DNA from: Lepidurus packardi
Taxonomy: Eukaryota > Arthropoda > Branchiopoda > Notostraca > Triopsidae
DNA length: 64,000 bases
Assembly (NCBI GenBank): GCA_023053545.1
Contig: JAKZAN010000006.1
Span: 4,097,001 to 4,161,000 of the forward strand
Reading direction: 5' to 3'
Below, piece by piece: positions 1 to 10,745 of the stretch (positions within the stretch are counted from its first letter, which is position 1; each line of letters begins with the position of its first letter). Both the position numbers and the translations under genes were made by a program. The notes beneath the pieces were generated by a model. The model saw nothing but the letters and a program-made list of their open reading frames with translations. It ran no database searches and was not told where the DNA came from.

Positions 1-472
1 ACGTCCTCGTATTCGCCCTTCTGGCGTGTGTGGTCAATAACCTAAAGTAGTTTTTTTGTGTGTTAAAAATGCCCAAGGGTAACTTTTTGTTCGCTTACAT
101 GTATGCGCATATTATCATCAACGGGGTATGACCCCAGCATCCTACTGTCATCATCAAGTTTGCAGACGAGCTGATCTTCTTTATTGTACAGTTCAAGCTG
201 CATTGCTTGGGAATTTCCTCCAGTTATTAATTCCAGTTTGCCCTGTTGAAAAAATTTACAGGGTTCTAAAAAAGGTTCTCATGTGAAGCTCAAAGTTGCA
301 GCTTGTACTTATTTGTTTTCTTTTCGAATTTAATAGCAGGAAGGGAAAAACTTACTTTCAGCTCGCTGATTGGCATTGCTTTGCTGTACTTTTTTTCGGC
401 GGTAAAAGAAGTAATACTGCTAGAAACCTTGACTTGCACAACGTCTTTCGTTATAACTTCAAAGCTTTCCAT
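1..472 (-). CDS. TBCB: Tubulin-folding cofactor B, 5' part (cut by window edge)
   Basis: Three exons are seen on the minus strand: 472-356, 242-99 and 41-1; the gene runs off the left edge. The ATG at 472 opens a ubiquitin-like domain ending in LGSYPVDDNMRIH and then VIDHTRQKGEYEDV, which is how TBCB continues after its N-terminal fold. Both introns are GT-AG and phase 0, with donors GTAAGT and GTAAGC. The C-terminal CAP-Gly domain lies outside the window. TBCB is a cytosolic chaperone cofactor that works with TBCE to open and recycle alpha-tubulin. The identification comes from remembered similarity to animal TBCB. I am confident of the family and of these exon borders. Confidence 0.9.
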
Positions 473-902
473 TTTTTCAAATATACGTTGTTAAAAAATA
501 ACAACCCGTGGTTTTTCTTGGTTTGCAACACACAACGTAGACAGAGAGCTGCCTTTTGCGTCCTTTTCCTACGGGTTCGTTGTTACGGCAACGAAGCTTA
601 ACTTTGCTACTATTGGCCAATGAGACCTTCGATGCCTTGAACGCCCGCCAATTTCAAAAGTTAGAAGTCGCTGAATGGTTAGCAGTCCAGTCTATGTAAA
701 AGGAAAGTATCAGAGTAGTCAAAACTAATTCGGTAGGTCAACTCTGTACTACTAGCTTTGGAGGCGTAACAGATGAATATATTGTATGATAAAATAGCGC
801 AGGAAGCACGATGGATCAAAAACATCCAACACTGAAGACACGAAACTTCTTACATAGGTTGTCATCCAACGTTCACAAATCCCGTTATCGAAATGGAAGA
901 AA
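473..902. other. Intergenic gap, TBCB to K2P channel
   Basis: This stretch separates the TBCB start from the 3' end of the K2P gene; both genes are read on the minus strand. It should hold the TBCB promoter and the K2P 3' untranslated region. I see no coding exon or repeat in it. Confidence 0.6.
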
Positions 903-2499
903 TTACTGATGGGCGTGAATAGGAGTAGTATCTTCTGGACTTGGTGAATCCACTTTTCGAGTAACAGCTCGTATTTTCTGCCTGGGAAGCTCGTCTTCGG
1001 TTTCAAGTCCGGCATTCGTATAAGAAGTAGTTCCATATGCAGCTGCGTAGGGATATCCACTTCCTTGGGAAGATGCGTTTCCCGATCCTGAAGACGCCTG
1101 TATACGAGATTTCTCGGAAGAGTACAAATCCGAGTCGTATTCATCGGATTTCAACAGGAAAATATTTCCCACGTTCAGCTGCGGAATATCGTAGAAGACG
1201 GTCAACGCCAGAACCATGAAAACCAGCCCGAGGAGTAAGTAAACTGAAAAAGAAAGAAGATTTAGGTTATGGCAAATTCGTTTTCCCAGGCCGCTTTGTG
1301 ACCAATAGCCGTCCAATCTACCCAAAAGAGCCCAACAATATGTGCTTACTACAACGAACGCTGTGGCAGCAAATTGACAGGCTCTTCGATTATTTCTACT
1401 CACCTGTCGTTAAAATCTTGTAGAGTGGACGTAGGGGCTGGTCTGGTGTATCGCCCGGAATGTAATCGCCGAGTCCGATAGTTGTCAAGGATATAAAGCA
1501 GTAATATAGAGAATCCAGATAATCCCAATCTGGTTCCAAGTAATCGAATACGGCGGCAGGAATTAGGAAGAAAAGCGTAACTAAGACCGCAGTTACGAAG
1601 ATTAGGTGAAACACACGTAGATGGAACGGCTGGTAGAGGTGCCCTAACCTCGCGTTCATCCACTGCAAGAATTTGGTCGTGGGAACCATCAAACGGTCCA
1701 CGACCGCACTTAGCAGCATTAAGGTCATGGGTATGCCTACCAAGGCATAGACCATGCAAAATACTTTGCCTCCTTCTGATAATGGGGTCACGTGACCATA
1801 GCCTGACCAGTTATAACATGTTAAAAGCAGTTCATGTATAGGGGATAAAAATTCTAGAAAGGAAATTGGCGTTTTCCTACCAATGGTCGTGACAACGGTT
1901 CCAGCGAAGAAAAATGATTGACCAAAACTCCAATTGGGTTCGTTGGAAACATTCTTTGAGGCAGCCACACCGCGGTTGTTGGCTCGCACTACTTCCGCCA
2001 GCAAGGATTCCAACTCATCTTCTACCAAAACAAAGAAAGTTCACTAACCCCCCCGTTACGAAAATATCCTGATTTTCTGTGAAATCTAACACGCTCTTTA
2101 TCTCGTCTTCGTTTTGGAGCCATGTGGTTATTTCAAGTAACATAATACACCACATCATTCTCAGATAAGGAATTTGTGTCGTGGTAATCTGGTAAGTCAT
2201 GTAAATCTTAAGCAATATACTGTACCTGATACACATGGATGATTCATTAAGAAAGTATCAATTTCAGTCAGTAAATCTCGGCGGATTTTTTGCTCGCCCG
2301 GTAATTCCAGTTGGGAAAACACCACAGCTCCCCCGATCATGTATATTACAAACAATATTACGTAAATGACTAGTAAAATGGAACTTCTACGAATTCCGAT
2401 CCATAAATGATGCAATGTAGTTTCAACTGGCGGAGCTCGGAGTAAGAGCAAAGGTGCACTTTCGGATATCGGACAGTTTCCACGCAGTAAGTTTGCCAT
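903..2499 (-). CDS. TWIK-like two-pore potassium channel (K2P), isoform from first exon 1a
   Basis: Exons on the minus strand are 2499-2226 (1a), 2021-1881, 1802-1404 and 1243-903, giving 384 residues. The order is TM1 (about residues 36-58), an extracellular cap with the conserved cysteine in NHPCVS, pore 1 TTIGYGH, TM2 and TM3, pore 2 TIGLGDYIPG, TM4 and a Ser/Gly-rich cytoplasmic tail. K2P subunits dimerise and pass background K+ current that sets the resting potential. Pore 2 and the IPAAVF segment before it resemble vertebrate TWIK-1 (KCNK1) closely. Pore 1 has Ile where TWIK-1 has Thr. Splice phases agree throughout. The first coding exon can be replaced by the one at 3584-3779. Which invertebrate TWIK paralogue this is remains open. 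Confidence 0.9.
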
Positions 2500-3583
2500 A
2501 GTAAGGTGGTCTAGTTCGAGCTAGTTTAATGCTTCTTCACTTGTCTACACTTGTAGAGCTTCTGTCGGAATTTGCCTGCCGCGTCGCTTTATCTCTTTCG
2601 CGTACAGTCTCCCTCCCTTTACTTCGTCATAACAAGCGGGAAATAGCAACGAGTACCCAATACTCGACCGATGTCCCAGGTGGGTGTCAGGGTTAACCAG
2701 TAACTCTGGGACTCAGTTAAGCACTACGCTAATTACTGCCCGAGTCGGATATTTATCCCCAACGTTGGCTACTTTCACAACCCCGTCGTCTGCACTACTA
2801 GGGAAAAACTGACCAAACGGACGTGGTGCGTGTCCCACAAAGAGCGACACCATGCAAAAGGAGGGGGGGGGGCTTTGCCCTGTGCTCCCCACTTGCCAAA
2901 ATCCTTGCTTGTCGGCTTTGACCCCCGTCTTGACTAAGGAATTTCGAACTTACAAGGTCTAAGGTGTTCGGTTTCTTCTTAGCTATTCAGTGTTAGTTGA
3001 TTGTCAGTGTTAGTTAATTCAACGTTGACTAAAATCCCTCTTTGTTTGTGCAAATTTACTTGAGTACCCATAAGATATGTCAAGTCGGAATGCGCATTTA
3101 TGGTCAGCTTTTGGCGTCAGTTTTTGTAGCTGCGTGTGTACGATTTTTAACAGCTTGCAAAGGTCAGGGAAACTACTCTATAGTTAAACGTAGTATAGCT
3201 CGCGGCAGTCCTAGGGAAAATATCGATTTGCTTGGCTTTCGCCCGCTTACCCCCTGTTTCTCTACCCACGCTTGTTCTTTGTGCAGCGAGGATAGGGGAT
3301 ATTTTCTTGCTGTGAAGCTTATTCTCTAATTATTACTTTCCTCTACGTTGATCACTTGCAAAGCTTATGTGTCACCTAGCTACAAATGAGGGTACCAAGG
3401 TGGAAGACGCTAATTCAGCGAAACCTGTCGGAGGCTAACGTTGGGTCGTTCTTTTTTAGTCGGAAAGCCTGAAACGATACCCTTGCGACAGTAAGTGGTA
3501 ACCGAGAAGCAATGGTATTACGCACTCGAAGTGCTTACGCTGAAAACGTTGTTTTCTTGGTATTCTGGGCACAAGCAACTTAC
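2500..3583. other. K2P intron between alternative first exons
   Basis: This is non-coding sequence between exons 1a and 1b. It includes the likely promoter of the 1a form just above 2499 and a run of G near 2864. Nothing else is recognised. Confidence 0.5.
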
Positions 3584-3779
3584 CTGAAACACAAGGATGT
3601 TGTTTGAAGAAGAGCGCTTTTCTATTTCGTAATTCCCTGATTTCGTGAACTTCCAAGGGTGATTCAATAGCCGAGAAAATGGCAGCTCCCAGGATGAGGA
3701 AGAGCAAATAGAATGCCAGTAACAACATTAATCGAACATTGCTTTTCCGGACTTTGAACTTGCTTTTACCGACGTCCAT
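3584..3779 (-). CDS. Alternative first coding exon (1b) of the TWIK-like K2P gene
   Basis: This 65-codon exon starts MDVGKSKFKVRKSN, continues with a hydrophobic TM1 (LMLLLAFYLLFLILGAAIF) and an acidic and basic cap helix, and ends HPCVS plus one base before a GTAAGT donor. Exon 1a ends with the same residues in the same phase, so both can join the exon at 2021 without a frame change. An acceptor-like ctctcctag just upstream suggests a preceding untranslated exon. No pore or later exons follow locally, which argues for an alternative promoter or exon rather than a second complete gene. The predicted product is 358 residues. Confidence 0.72.
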
Positions 3780-4975
3780 CTTGATGGCTCCAGAAATTTC
3801 TAGGAGAGAAAAGGGTAATAGCAATGTTAAGAGTAGGACGCACACAGTGCCTTTGAACATGTATTAGCTCATGCTCAAATACAGCTGTGAATACAGCTGG
3901 TTCTCTCTCTATGTATGTTATATCTGTTTGTATTGGAAGAGGGTTTAAACGGCCTGCATAATACCTGGCAACAGGTGTAGACCGTGAACAATCAATGCCC
4001 GTAGAGCGACAAAGAGTAACTATTGACTACAGTCAGCAATTGTTTCTTTTTGGGTCTAACCTACTGCCTGTCAGATTTTTATTTGCTGTAAATATCGCAT
4101 AATGCGTTTTGTTTTTTAAGAATTAAAAATTAATGTAAATATACCAAAATGGGTTAAGAAAGCTTAACAATGGATTCTCACGAGCTATTGAGCGGCGAAA
4201 TCGTCGAGACGATGCTTAATCTCTCCGCTTACAAAATTTTTTCTCCGGGCCTGTGTTTTTTGTTTAAAACATTGTGATTTCACAAACACATCGCTGAACT
4301 TATCAACTGGCCTTCCGCTGCATTATAAATGTGGATCTTGGTGGGATGGCGTCAAGTCTCGGTCATGTGCAGACGAATCGCCGTAGCAGGAAGCCGGACG
4401 CGCATGTCGTTCATAAAACTGATGAAAAGGATTTCTATAACGGCTCATTTGCTTTGCTTGACATAGTTATTATTACAGAAACATATGATTATGCAAGCCA
4501 TGTATGGTATTTTTCCAAACAGACAAAAAAATAGCGAAAGACATCCACTAAACCCACGAACTGGACAATTTCTCATTTATTTCAAAATGTTGCTCAAGTT
4601 ACCACCAGATGACGGTACGTTCTACGAAAAAAAACTTTGTTGAGTGACACGACGCAGCGGAACCTTACATTAATTATTTGAAATTGTCCTAACGTCAGAA
4701 CCCTTTTAGTTTTGAGTACCAACATTTCCTACGTTATTGTTCCATGAAAATATTTTAATGTCTCGTGAAAAACAGCTTTCAAGGTAAAGCTATTATCCTA
4801 ATTAGATTTCTGTTATACTTGCAGTATTACAATATTCTATTGTTTTCCAGTAGGTTTTGAAAAGAGTTTGGATTCTTTTAAACACGTTTTGACAAAACGG
4901 TTTCCCACGGACACCTAGAGAACTTAGTTTCCTGTTGCTCTTTTAAAATACGTTTGATCAATACCACCTTGAAGC
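3780..4975. other. Divergent intergenic region, K2P and TTF2
   Basis: The two flanking genes start away from each other, so this 1.2 kb should contain both promoters. The small open frame at 4331-4534 has no recognisable features. I see no repeat or RNA gene. Confidence 0.5.
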
Positions 4976-6591
4976 ATGGATTCCAACACCTCTTATGACC
5001 TGTTTACGGAAAGCCCTTCCGAAAATCAATCGTCTGTCTCTAAACACAATGTCCTACAAAACCAACGGCAATCGGTAAGCTCAGTTACGGTTGCGAGCCC
5101 CACCAAAACGACTCCAAGTCGTGCTAAAATGGGAGAAGACAAAGAAAATGGGACTCCTAATATGTCGACCTACCGAAACAGGCGTAAAGAAGTGACTTCA
5201 TCAGAGGAAGAAGCATCAAGTGACGACGATATCCCAAAACAATCAACACTCCGCAGACACTTTGTGAGTCGCAGAATCGAAAGCGACAGTGAAGATTCGG
5301 ACTCTGCTAATCCTACCAGCAATTCCTTGTCGAATGACGAGGACGTAGAACCTAACGAAACTAGTTTATCTCCCCAGCAAGCAGCGTCTAAACTGAAGTC
5401 CTTGATCAGCGAAAGCGAGAGTGATGAAGACACTGAACTATATGTACCATCTCGCCAACATTCCAGTTTAAACACGCGTCAGAAGCAGCCTGTAGAAGAT
5501 TTGTCCGCCGAGTCATCTGCTGAAGATGAAGAAGACATTCATGAAGTCACTGTGGACGACCCGAAGATCGTCCCTTGCATTGAGCTTGACGATTCCATAC
5601 GGAACATACCCGAGGTAGCCCAACAACCAACGAAGCCACTAGCTCCTCATGCGACGCCTCCCGCTGTCAACATTCCGAGAGGTCCTATAACGACGCAGAG
5701 TCCGGTTGTCCTACAACTTGATGGACTCGATTACAACTCAGTATCCCAAATGCTTCAACAGAAAAAGGTATATTTTCAAACTATTTTAGAACTTTTACCT
5801 TGATTTATTTCTCGATTTTTTAGCGAATGTTTAATACCGTCAATGTCGAAGTATTGCCAGATAAAGGAGCCAAGCTACGCTTACAAGTTGCCCAATTGGA
5901 GCTTGCACTGGCCAACATGTCGGTGCGAGCCAAGGAGCCAACTCGAGACCAAGCTATTGCTGGAACGTCAAGGATTGAGCCCAATGTATTTCATCTGTTG
6001 AATTAAGCCATACAGACAATACCTCACGCGTATTTGCAATCATTTCTAGGTACTGCCAAGACCCACTTCCTCTCATCCCAAGCCTCTTAATGCTGCAGCG
6101 CCAATATACCAACTGCCAGGCTGGGTTAACCAAGGCAAGGCTACGCAGCAGCAAATGTATGCCCCGGCGCCAGCAGCAAATCCATTGTATGGCACACGCG
6201 GAGGTTTTGGCGGAGCAGGCAACAAGATTTTTGCGACCAACGTGACTACCGATGCCCTGCAAAGTTTGCATGAGTCATTACAAACTTGCCCGCTGGAAGA
6301 TGAGTCCGAAGAAGGCCCGGAAGTATTGTTTTGAAAATTTAGTAGTAAGCTTTGATTTTAATTTGCGTTTCCTTATCTCTTTTAGGAACTACTCGTGGAC
6401 CTTATGGCACATCAAGAGCGAGCCTTGAAATGGTTGATGTGGAGAGAGACACAAAACCCGCCAGGTGGAATCTTAGCAGATGATATGGGCTTGGGCAAAA
6501 CGCTAACTATGCTTTCATTAATACTTAAATACAAGAGAGCCCTGGAGTCTGTCGATAAGCGGACGCTAACCTGGAACAAGAGTACGGTTTT

Positions 6592-6649
<58 letters not shown>

Positions 6650-7760
6650 TATATATATATATTAGTGATAGCGGGCACGTAATTTTTGTCAAATCATTTA
6701 CTTGTGTATTTATTAATTTGTATATATAAAATTACTTTTTCTATAACAATTATATTATATTATTCTTATTAATATTTATTATTATTTTTTTTATTTAATA
6801 CCAACGTAGGCTTCCGCCTATTGTTGGTTATCGTTATTAAAGGTCCGTTTTCACATAGCTCTGTTAAGCTTATGATAAATATACATGAAGGGAGGGTAAT
6901 TTAACCGGGAATTTTTTAGTTATTATATTTAATTATTATTCTATTATTTACAATCATTTTGGCAAATCACTTGTGAATGTATTCATTTTCTATATATGCA
7001 ATTAATTTTTCTATAACCATTAATTCTCGTTTGGTGTGTGCAGAGGGTGGAGTAATCAAATCTGATGCCACGCTGGTTGTCTGTCCAGCTTCACTGATCG
7101 GCCAATGGGAGAAAGAGATCGTTACGCGTTTCCCTCGCAAATCTCTAACGTATTTCCTGTATCATGGGCCAAACAGAAACAAGGAAGCGAATCGCCTCCA
7201 CAAATACGACGTAGTGATAACCACTTACCAGATCGTCGCGAACGAACTAGGGCCAAAGGACGCGAAAAAGAGCGAATTAAGAGCAGCGAATGATGAAAAT
7301 GCACCAACAAACGTAAGGCGCTATCAGTATTGCTTTGTGCAAAGCTTCGAATAATCTTTGTTTTGGTATTTAGAGCCCGTTAGCCAGTATTGGCTGGTGT
7401 CGAGTCATTTTGGACGAGGCTCACATCATTCGCAATCCTCAAAGCATAACTTCACAAGGCACTTGCAGACTCCGTGCAGGGCGTAGGTGGGCTGTAACTG
7501 GCACACCAATCCAGAACAAGGAAACGGATCTGTATTCTTTACTACGCTTCCTTCGTTGTTCTCCTTTCGATGAATACCAGGTATTGCGCTTTTGTGTATT
7601 TTCAAGTGATTATTATTTTTTTTATCTAATCTTTATATTTTGGTCTATTTTTTTATTATTATTTTTTTATCTATTTTATTTCTATTCTATCGTATTACAT
7701 TTTATTTCAATTTTACTCTATTATTTCTATGATTCTTTTTAATTATTTGATCTTTGTGTT

Positions 7761-7797
<37 letters not shown>

Positions 7798-9167
7798 CTT
7801 CACAGTTTAGTCTATTTGGTTATCTTTTGTTGTCCTGTTTGGCGTAAACTTCATAACCCAATTTTCATAGGTCTGGAAACGTTGGGTGGAATCGAAGAGC
7901 GCACAGAGCCAAGAAAGGATGAAGCTGATAGTGAAATGCCTAATACTCCGTCGTACTAAAGACCAGACTTGTTCCATCACTGGCAAAACTTTGGTTGCTC
8001 TGCCCCCCAAACAGCAGTATACTCATCGCCTCGCCTTAGCCAAAGACGAGAGACATGTGTACGACCAACTACACGCCATGTCAGCCAAGGCAATCGATAA
8101 TTATATGGTGCAACAGGCAGAGAAGGACGGATCTGGACCTGCTTCATACGCTCGCCCTGGAGGTGGAGGTGCTGGCAGCAGCTACCCGAGTATCATACCA
8201 ACTCGAATCAAGCAATGCCATCTATTAGTACTGCTTTTGCGTCTCAGACAAGCCTGCTGCCATCCTGCTTTGCTGAAGACGGTAAACTTTTTTCCAAATC
8301 AATGTTTTTAAGAATTCATAGCCAAGTTTACTTTACCAGATGATCGAGAATGATGGAAAGTTGGACGAAGGCCTCGAAGAGCCTGTTGAACAAGACAGTG
8401 ATGATGATTTGGATTTGGTGAACCGTCTAGCATCTATGTCCGTTACGGGCGCGAACGGCAAAACGGACGAAGAGGAGGAAGAAAAGGACTTTTTTCGAAC
8501 AAGTAATCCAGTCTTCAAGAGAGAGAACGTCAGCTCCAAGGTATGAAAATAAAGTTGTAAGTTGGCTTTCAAAAGATAAAGCGTTTTGTCGTTTTTTTTA
8601 GATCTGTCTCGTCTTGAAAGAGCTAAAGAAAGTAAGCGAATTGGGTCACAAATCGGTGATTGTGTCCCAGTGGACTTCTTTCTTGGATTTGCTAGAACCC
8701 CATGTGAAACGAGCAGGATTTCGCTGTTCGGCAATCAACGGTAGTATTCCTGTGAAGGATCGGCAGCCGATAGTGGAGGTAGTAATTTATAATACCTAGT
8801 TGGGTCATGTTTAATGGTTGGCTATTTTCCCTAGGATTTTAATTGTAACGAGCGTGGTGCAAGTGTGCTGCTTTTATCGTTGTGTGCTGGCGGGGTTGGT
8901 TTGAATCTCGTTGGTGGCAACCATCTATTCTTACTAGACATGCACTGGAATCCGCAGCTAGAAGCGCAAGCCTGTGATCGGATTTACAGAGTTGGGCAAG
9001 TCCGTGAAGTACATATTCACCGCTTCGCCATTGAGAACACGGTGGAAATGCGGATTCTTGAATTACAAGAAAAGAAATTAGCTCTTGCCACAAGTGTCCT
9101 TACTGGAACCAAACGATCGGCACAAACTAAACTCAGTATGGACGAGCTTTTAGCCTTATTTAAGTAA
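4976..9167 (+). CDS. TTF2: Transcription termination factor 2 (lodestar-type SNF2 ATPase)
   Basis: Ten exons: 4976-5767, 5824-5985, 6050-6322, 6386-6586, 7046-7312, 7374-7580, 7871-8281, 8340-8540, 8602-8778, 8835-9167; 1007 residues. Residues 1 to about 400 are acidic, Ser-rich and disordered. The SNF2 ATPase follows: [11 protein letters not shown] (Walker A, about 438-448), [19 protein letters not shown] (about 578-582), TGTPIQN and [10 protein letters not shown]. The helicase C-lobe has [29 protein letters not shown] and [11 protein letters not shown]2 uses ATP to release RNA polymerase II and transcripts from DNA, notably at mitosis. No N-terminal GRF zinc finger is seen, unlike vertebrate TTF2. 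Every intron is phase 0. The acceptor of exon 5 may be 7044 or 7046; only 7046 keeps frame. Confidence 0.93.
6587..7045 (+). repeat. TTF2 intron 4 with long poly-T, AT microsatellite and a degenerate duplication
   Basis: A poly-T run of nearly 50 bases (about 6594-6642) is followed directly by an (AT)n tract (about 6643-6662). Two related AT-rich stretches of about 70 bp lie at 6681-6750 and 6952-7023; both contain a variant of gtcaaatca and end in tttttctataac. This may be an old tandem duplication or a poly-A-tailed insertion in reverse orientation. Such tracts also slip during sequencing and assembly. Confidence 0.55.
7767..7792 (+). repeat. Poly-T tract in TTF2 intron 6
   Basis: A second homopolymeric T run lies in a 290 bp T-rich intron (7581-7870). 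It looks like a long polypyrimidine-type low-complexity stretch with no coding content. Confidence 0.6.
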
Positions 9168-9865
9168 GATATGGGAAGATTCGGTCTTTTTTAGTTCATT
9201 CCTTTGTTCAGTTTACTCTGTAAACTTTTCTACTTTTTAGAGTGTAATTGTAGGTTAGCAATCCAGTTTTTAGATTAGCTCTACTTTAATATTCTGTACA
9301 GGGCCAAAGCCATTCGGAGGTGGCATTTACTCAATTGTATGGGATGTCTTATTTGGAATAATCTGTGAAGAAGTGATGTAATTAGTGGCAATCCGATTCT
9401 TCAAAGAATGGAATATTGTCTTTGATACAGTGTTGTTGATAGAAAAGTTGATCATCTTCCAATGCTTTCAGAATTACTACTAATTCGTGTTAAATAATAC
9501 TCCCTAGCCGTTACAGATGGGTGACAGTATTTCGGGTGCTCTATGTACATGTTGGTGGCACCGTCAGCATGACCATGAGTACGCATACATTACACGGCCA
9601 AGAGTTTGGTAGACCTAACCTTCCTAGCGTGGGAAAAATTTAGTAAGTGATGAAAGACAGCGTGGTAGGAAGGCTCTCAAGCTGAACGTTTAAATTTAAG
9701 GTCCGTTACACTTTGCAAAGCGTGTGTACGGCCTTGATTACTGGTATGTACCGTACCTTAAGCATAACGCATTTGATACGCAACGTTGCAGAGTCAAGTG
9801 CACGTTTTATCGGTTCGCGGTTTTTAGGTTCACATTTTACCAGCAACGTACCATGCCGGTAAAAA
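9168..9865. other. TTF2 3' region and CCDC43 promoter
   Basis: This is a tail-to-head gap with no coding exon. A telomere-like word, gacctaacctt, occurs near 9617. Nothing else is recognised. Confidence 0.5.
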
Positions 9866-10745
9866 ATGGCGCAGAAGGCCGGTGATTTTGAGTCATGGTT
9901 AAGTGCAAAATTAAAAGAGTTAAACACCGATGACACTGTCTTTGGTAGTTATATTACAGGAATACTTGAAGGGGAAGATAGCTACGATGACAAAAATGAA
10001 GCCTTGGAAGGTATTTTGTCAGAAATCGTACCTGTAAGTTAAGCTCTCTTAAAAATTATAAAAAATGTGCTGTTGTCATTGTTATTTTTCCTAATATCAT
10101 GGTCTTTTGAATTTAAATCTAGGAAGAAGAGCAGCAGTCAAGTTTATGCTCTGAAATAGTTCTTAAGTGGAATGGTACCCAGTCACACAAAGCTATGACT
10201 CAGCAAGCTGCAAAGGATAATGTAGAAGTTCAGTTGACCAAGATTATGGAAGCTCAAGCACAATGCACTGTCCAACAACGGCCTCGAACTGAAGATGAAA
10301 ATAAGCTGAAGCAAAGCATTCTGGCGCATTATGCAGAAGTAAGCATTATCTTTTACCTGGCATCCGAACCTTTTAATTAAACGTATTTTTGTTAGGTATC
10401 AGATGAAGAAGAAGAAGTTGCTAAAGGAGGTGGAGGTGGTCCTGAAGAGAGTGCTGGAGCTACGGGTGGAGCTACAGATTACTCACGAAACACTAACCTA
10501 GAAGATATTCTGAAATCTGAGAAATCTCGACGAGAGAAGCTCAAACAAGAAGCCCTAAAGAAAAAAGAGAAAGACAAAGAAGACAGGTAATACATTAGGA
10601 GGCTTAGCTAACATGGCTCCTTTACATTCATTCAGTTTCAAAATTTAATTTCTTTACTTCCCACAGAGAAAAGCAAAAAGTGACAGCAGCCGAACGCAAA
10701 GATAAGGAGAAGAAGCGTACTCAAAAGGGCGAGAAGAAACGATGA
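9866..10745 (+). CDS. CCDC43: CCDC43-like coiled-coil protein
   Basis: Four exons: 9866-10033, 10123-10338, 10396-10586, 10667-10745; 217 residues. The N-terminus, FESWLSAKLKELNTDDTVFG then YITGILEGED and ALEGILSEIVP, matches the PWI-like start of CCDC43. A Gly- and Glu-rich linker follows, and then a lysine/glutamate coiled-coil tail (EDILKSEKSRREKLKQEALK) ending in a basic KKRTQKGEKKR. The human protein is 224 residues. The molecular role of CCDC43 is poorly defined, so no function is claimed. The ATG at 9866 is the first in frame, and the splice phases close exactly. Confidence 0.9.

Noticed and set aside
2040..2121. Minus-strand peptide NEDEIKSVLDFTENQDIF resembling a K2P cap segment
   Set aside because: No splice sites put it in phase between the first exon and the exon at 2021; similarity is probably chance.
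3456..3583. Continuation of the exon 1b frame past HPCVSG
   Set aside because: A strong GTAAGT donor ends the exon; the following residues have no channel features.
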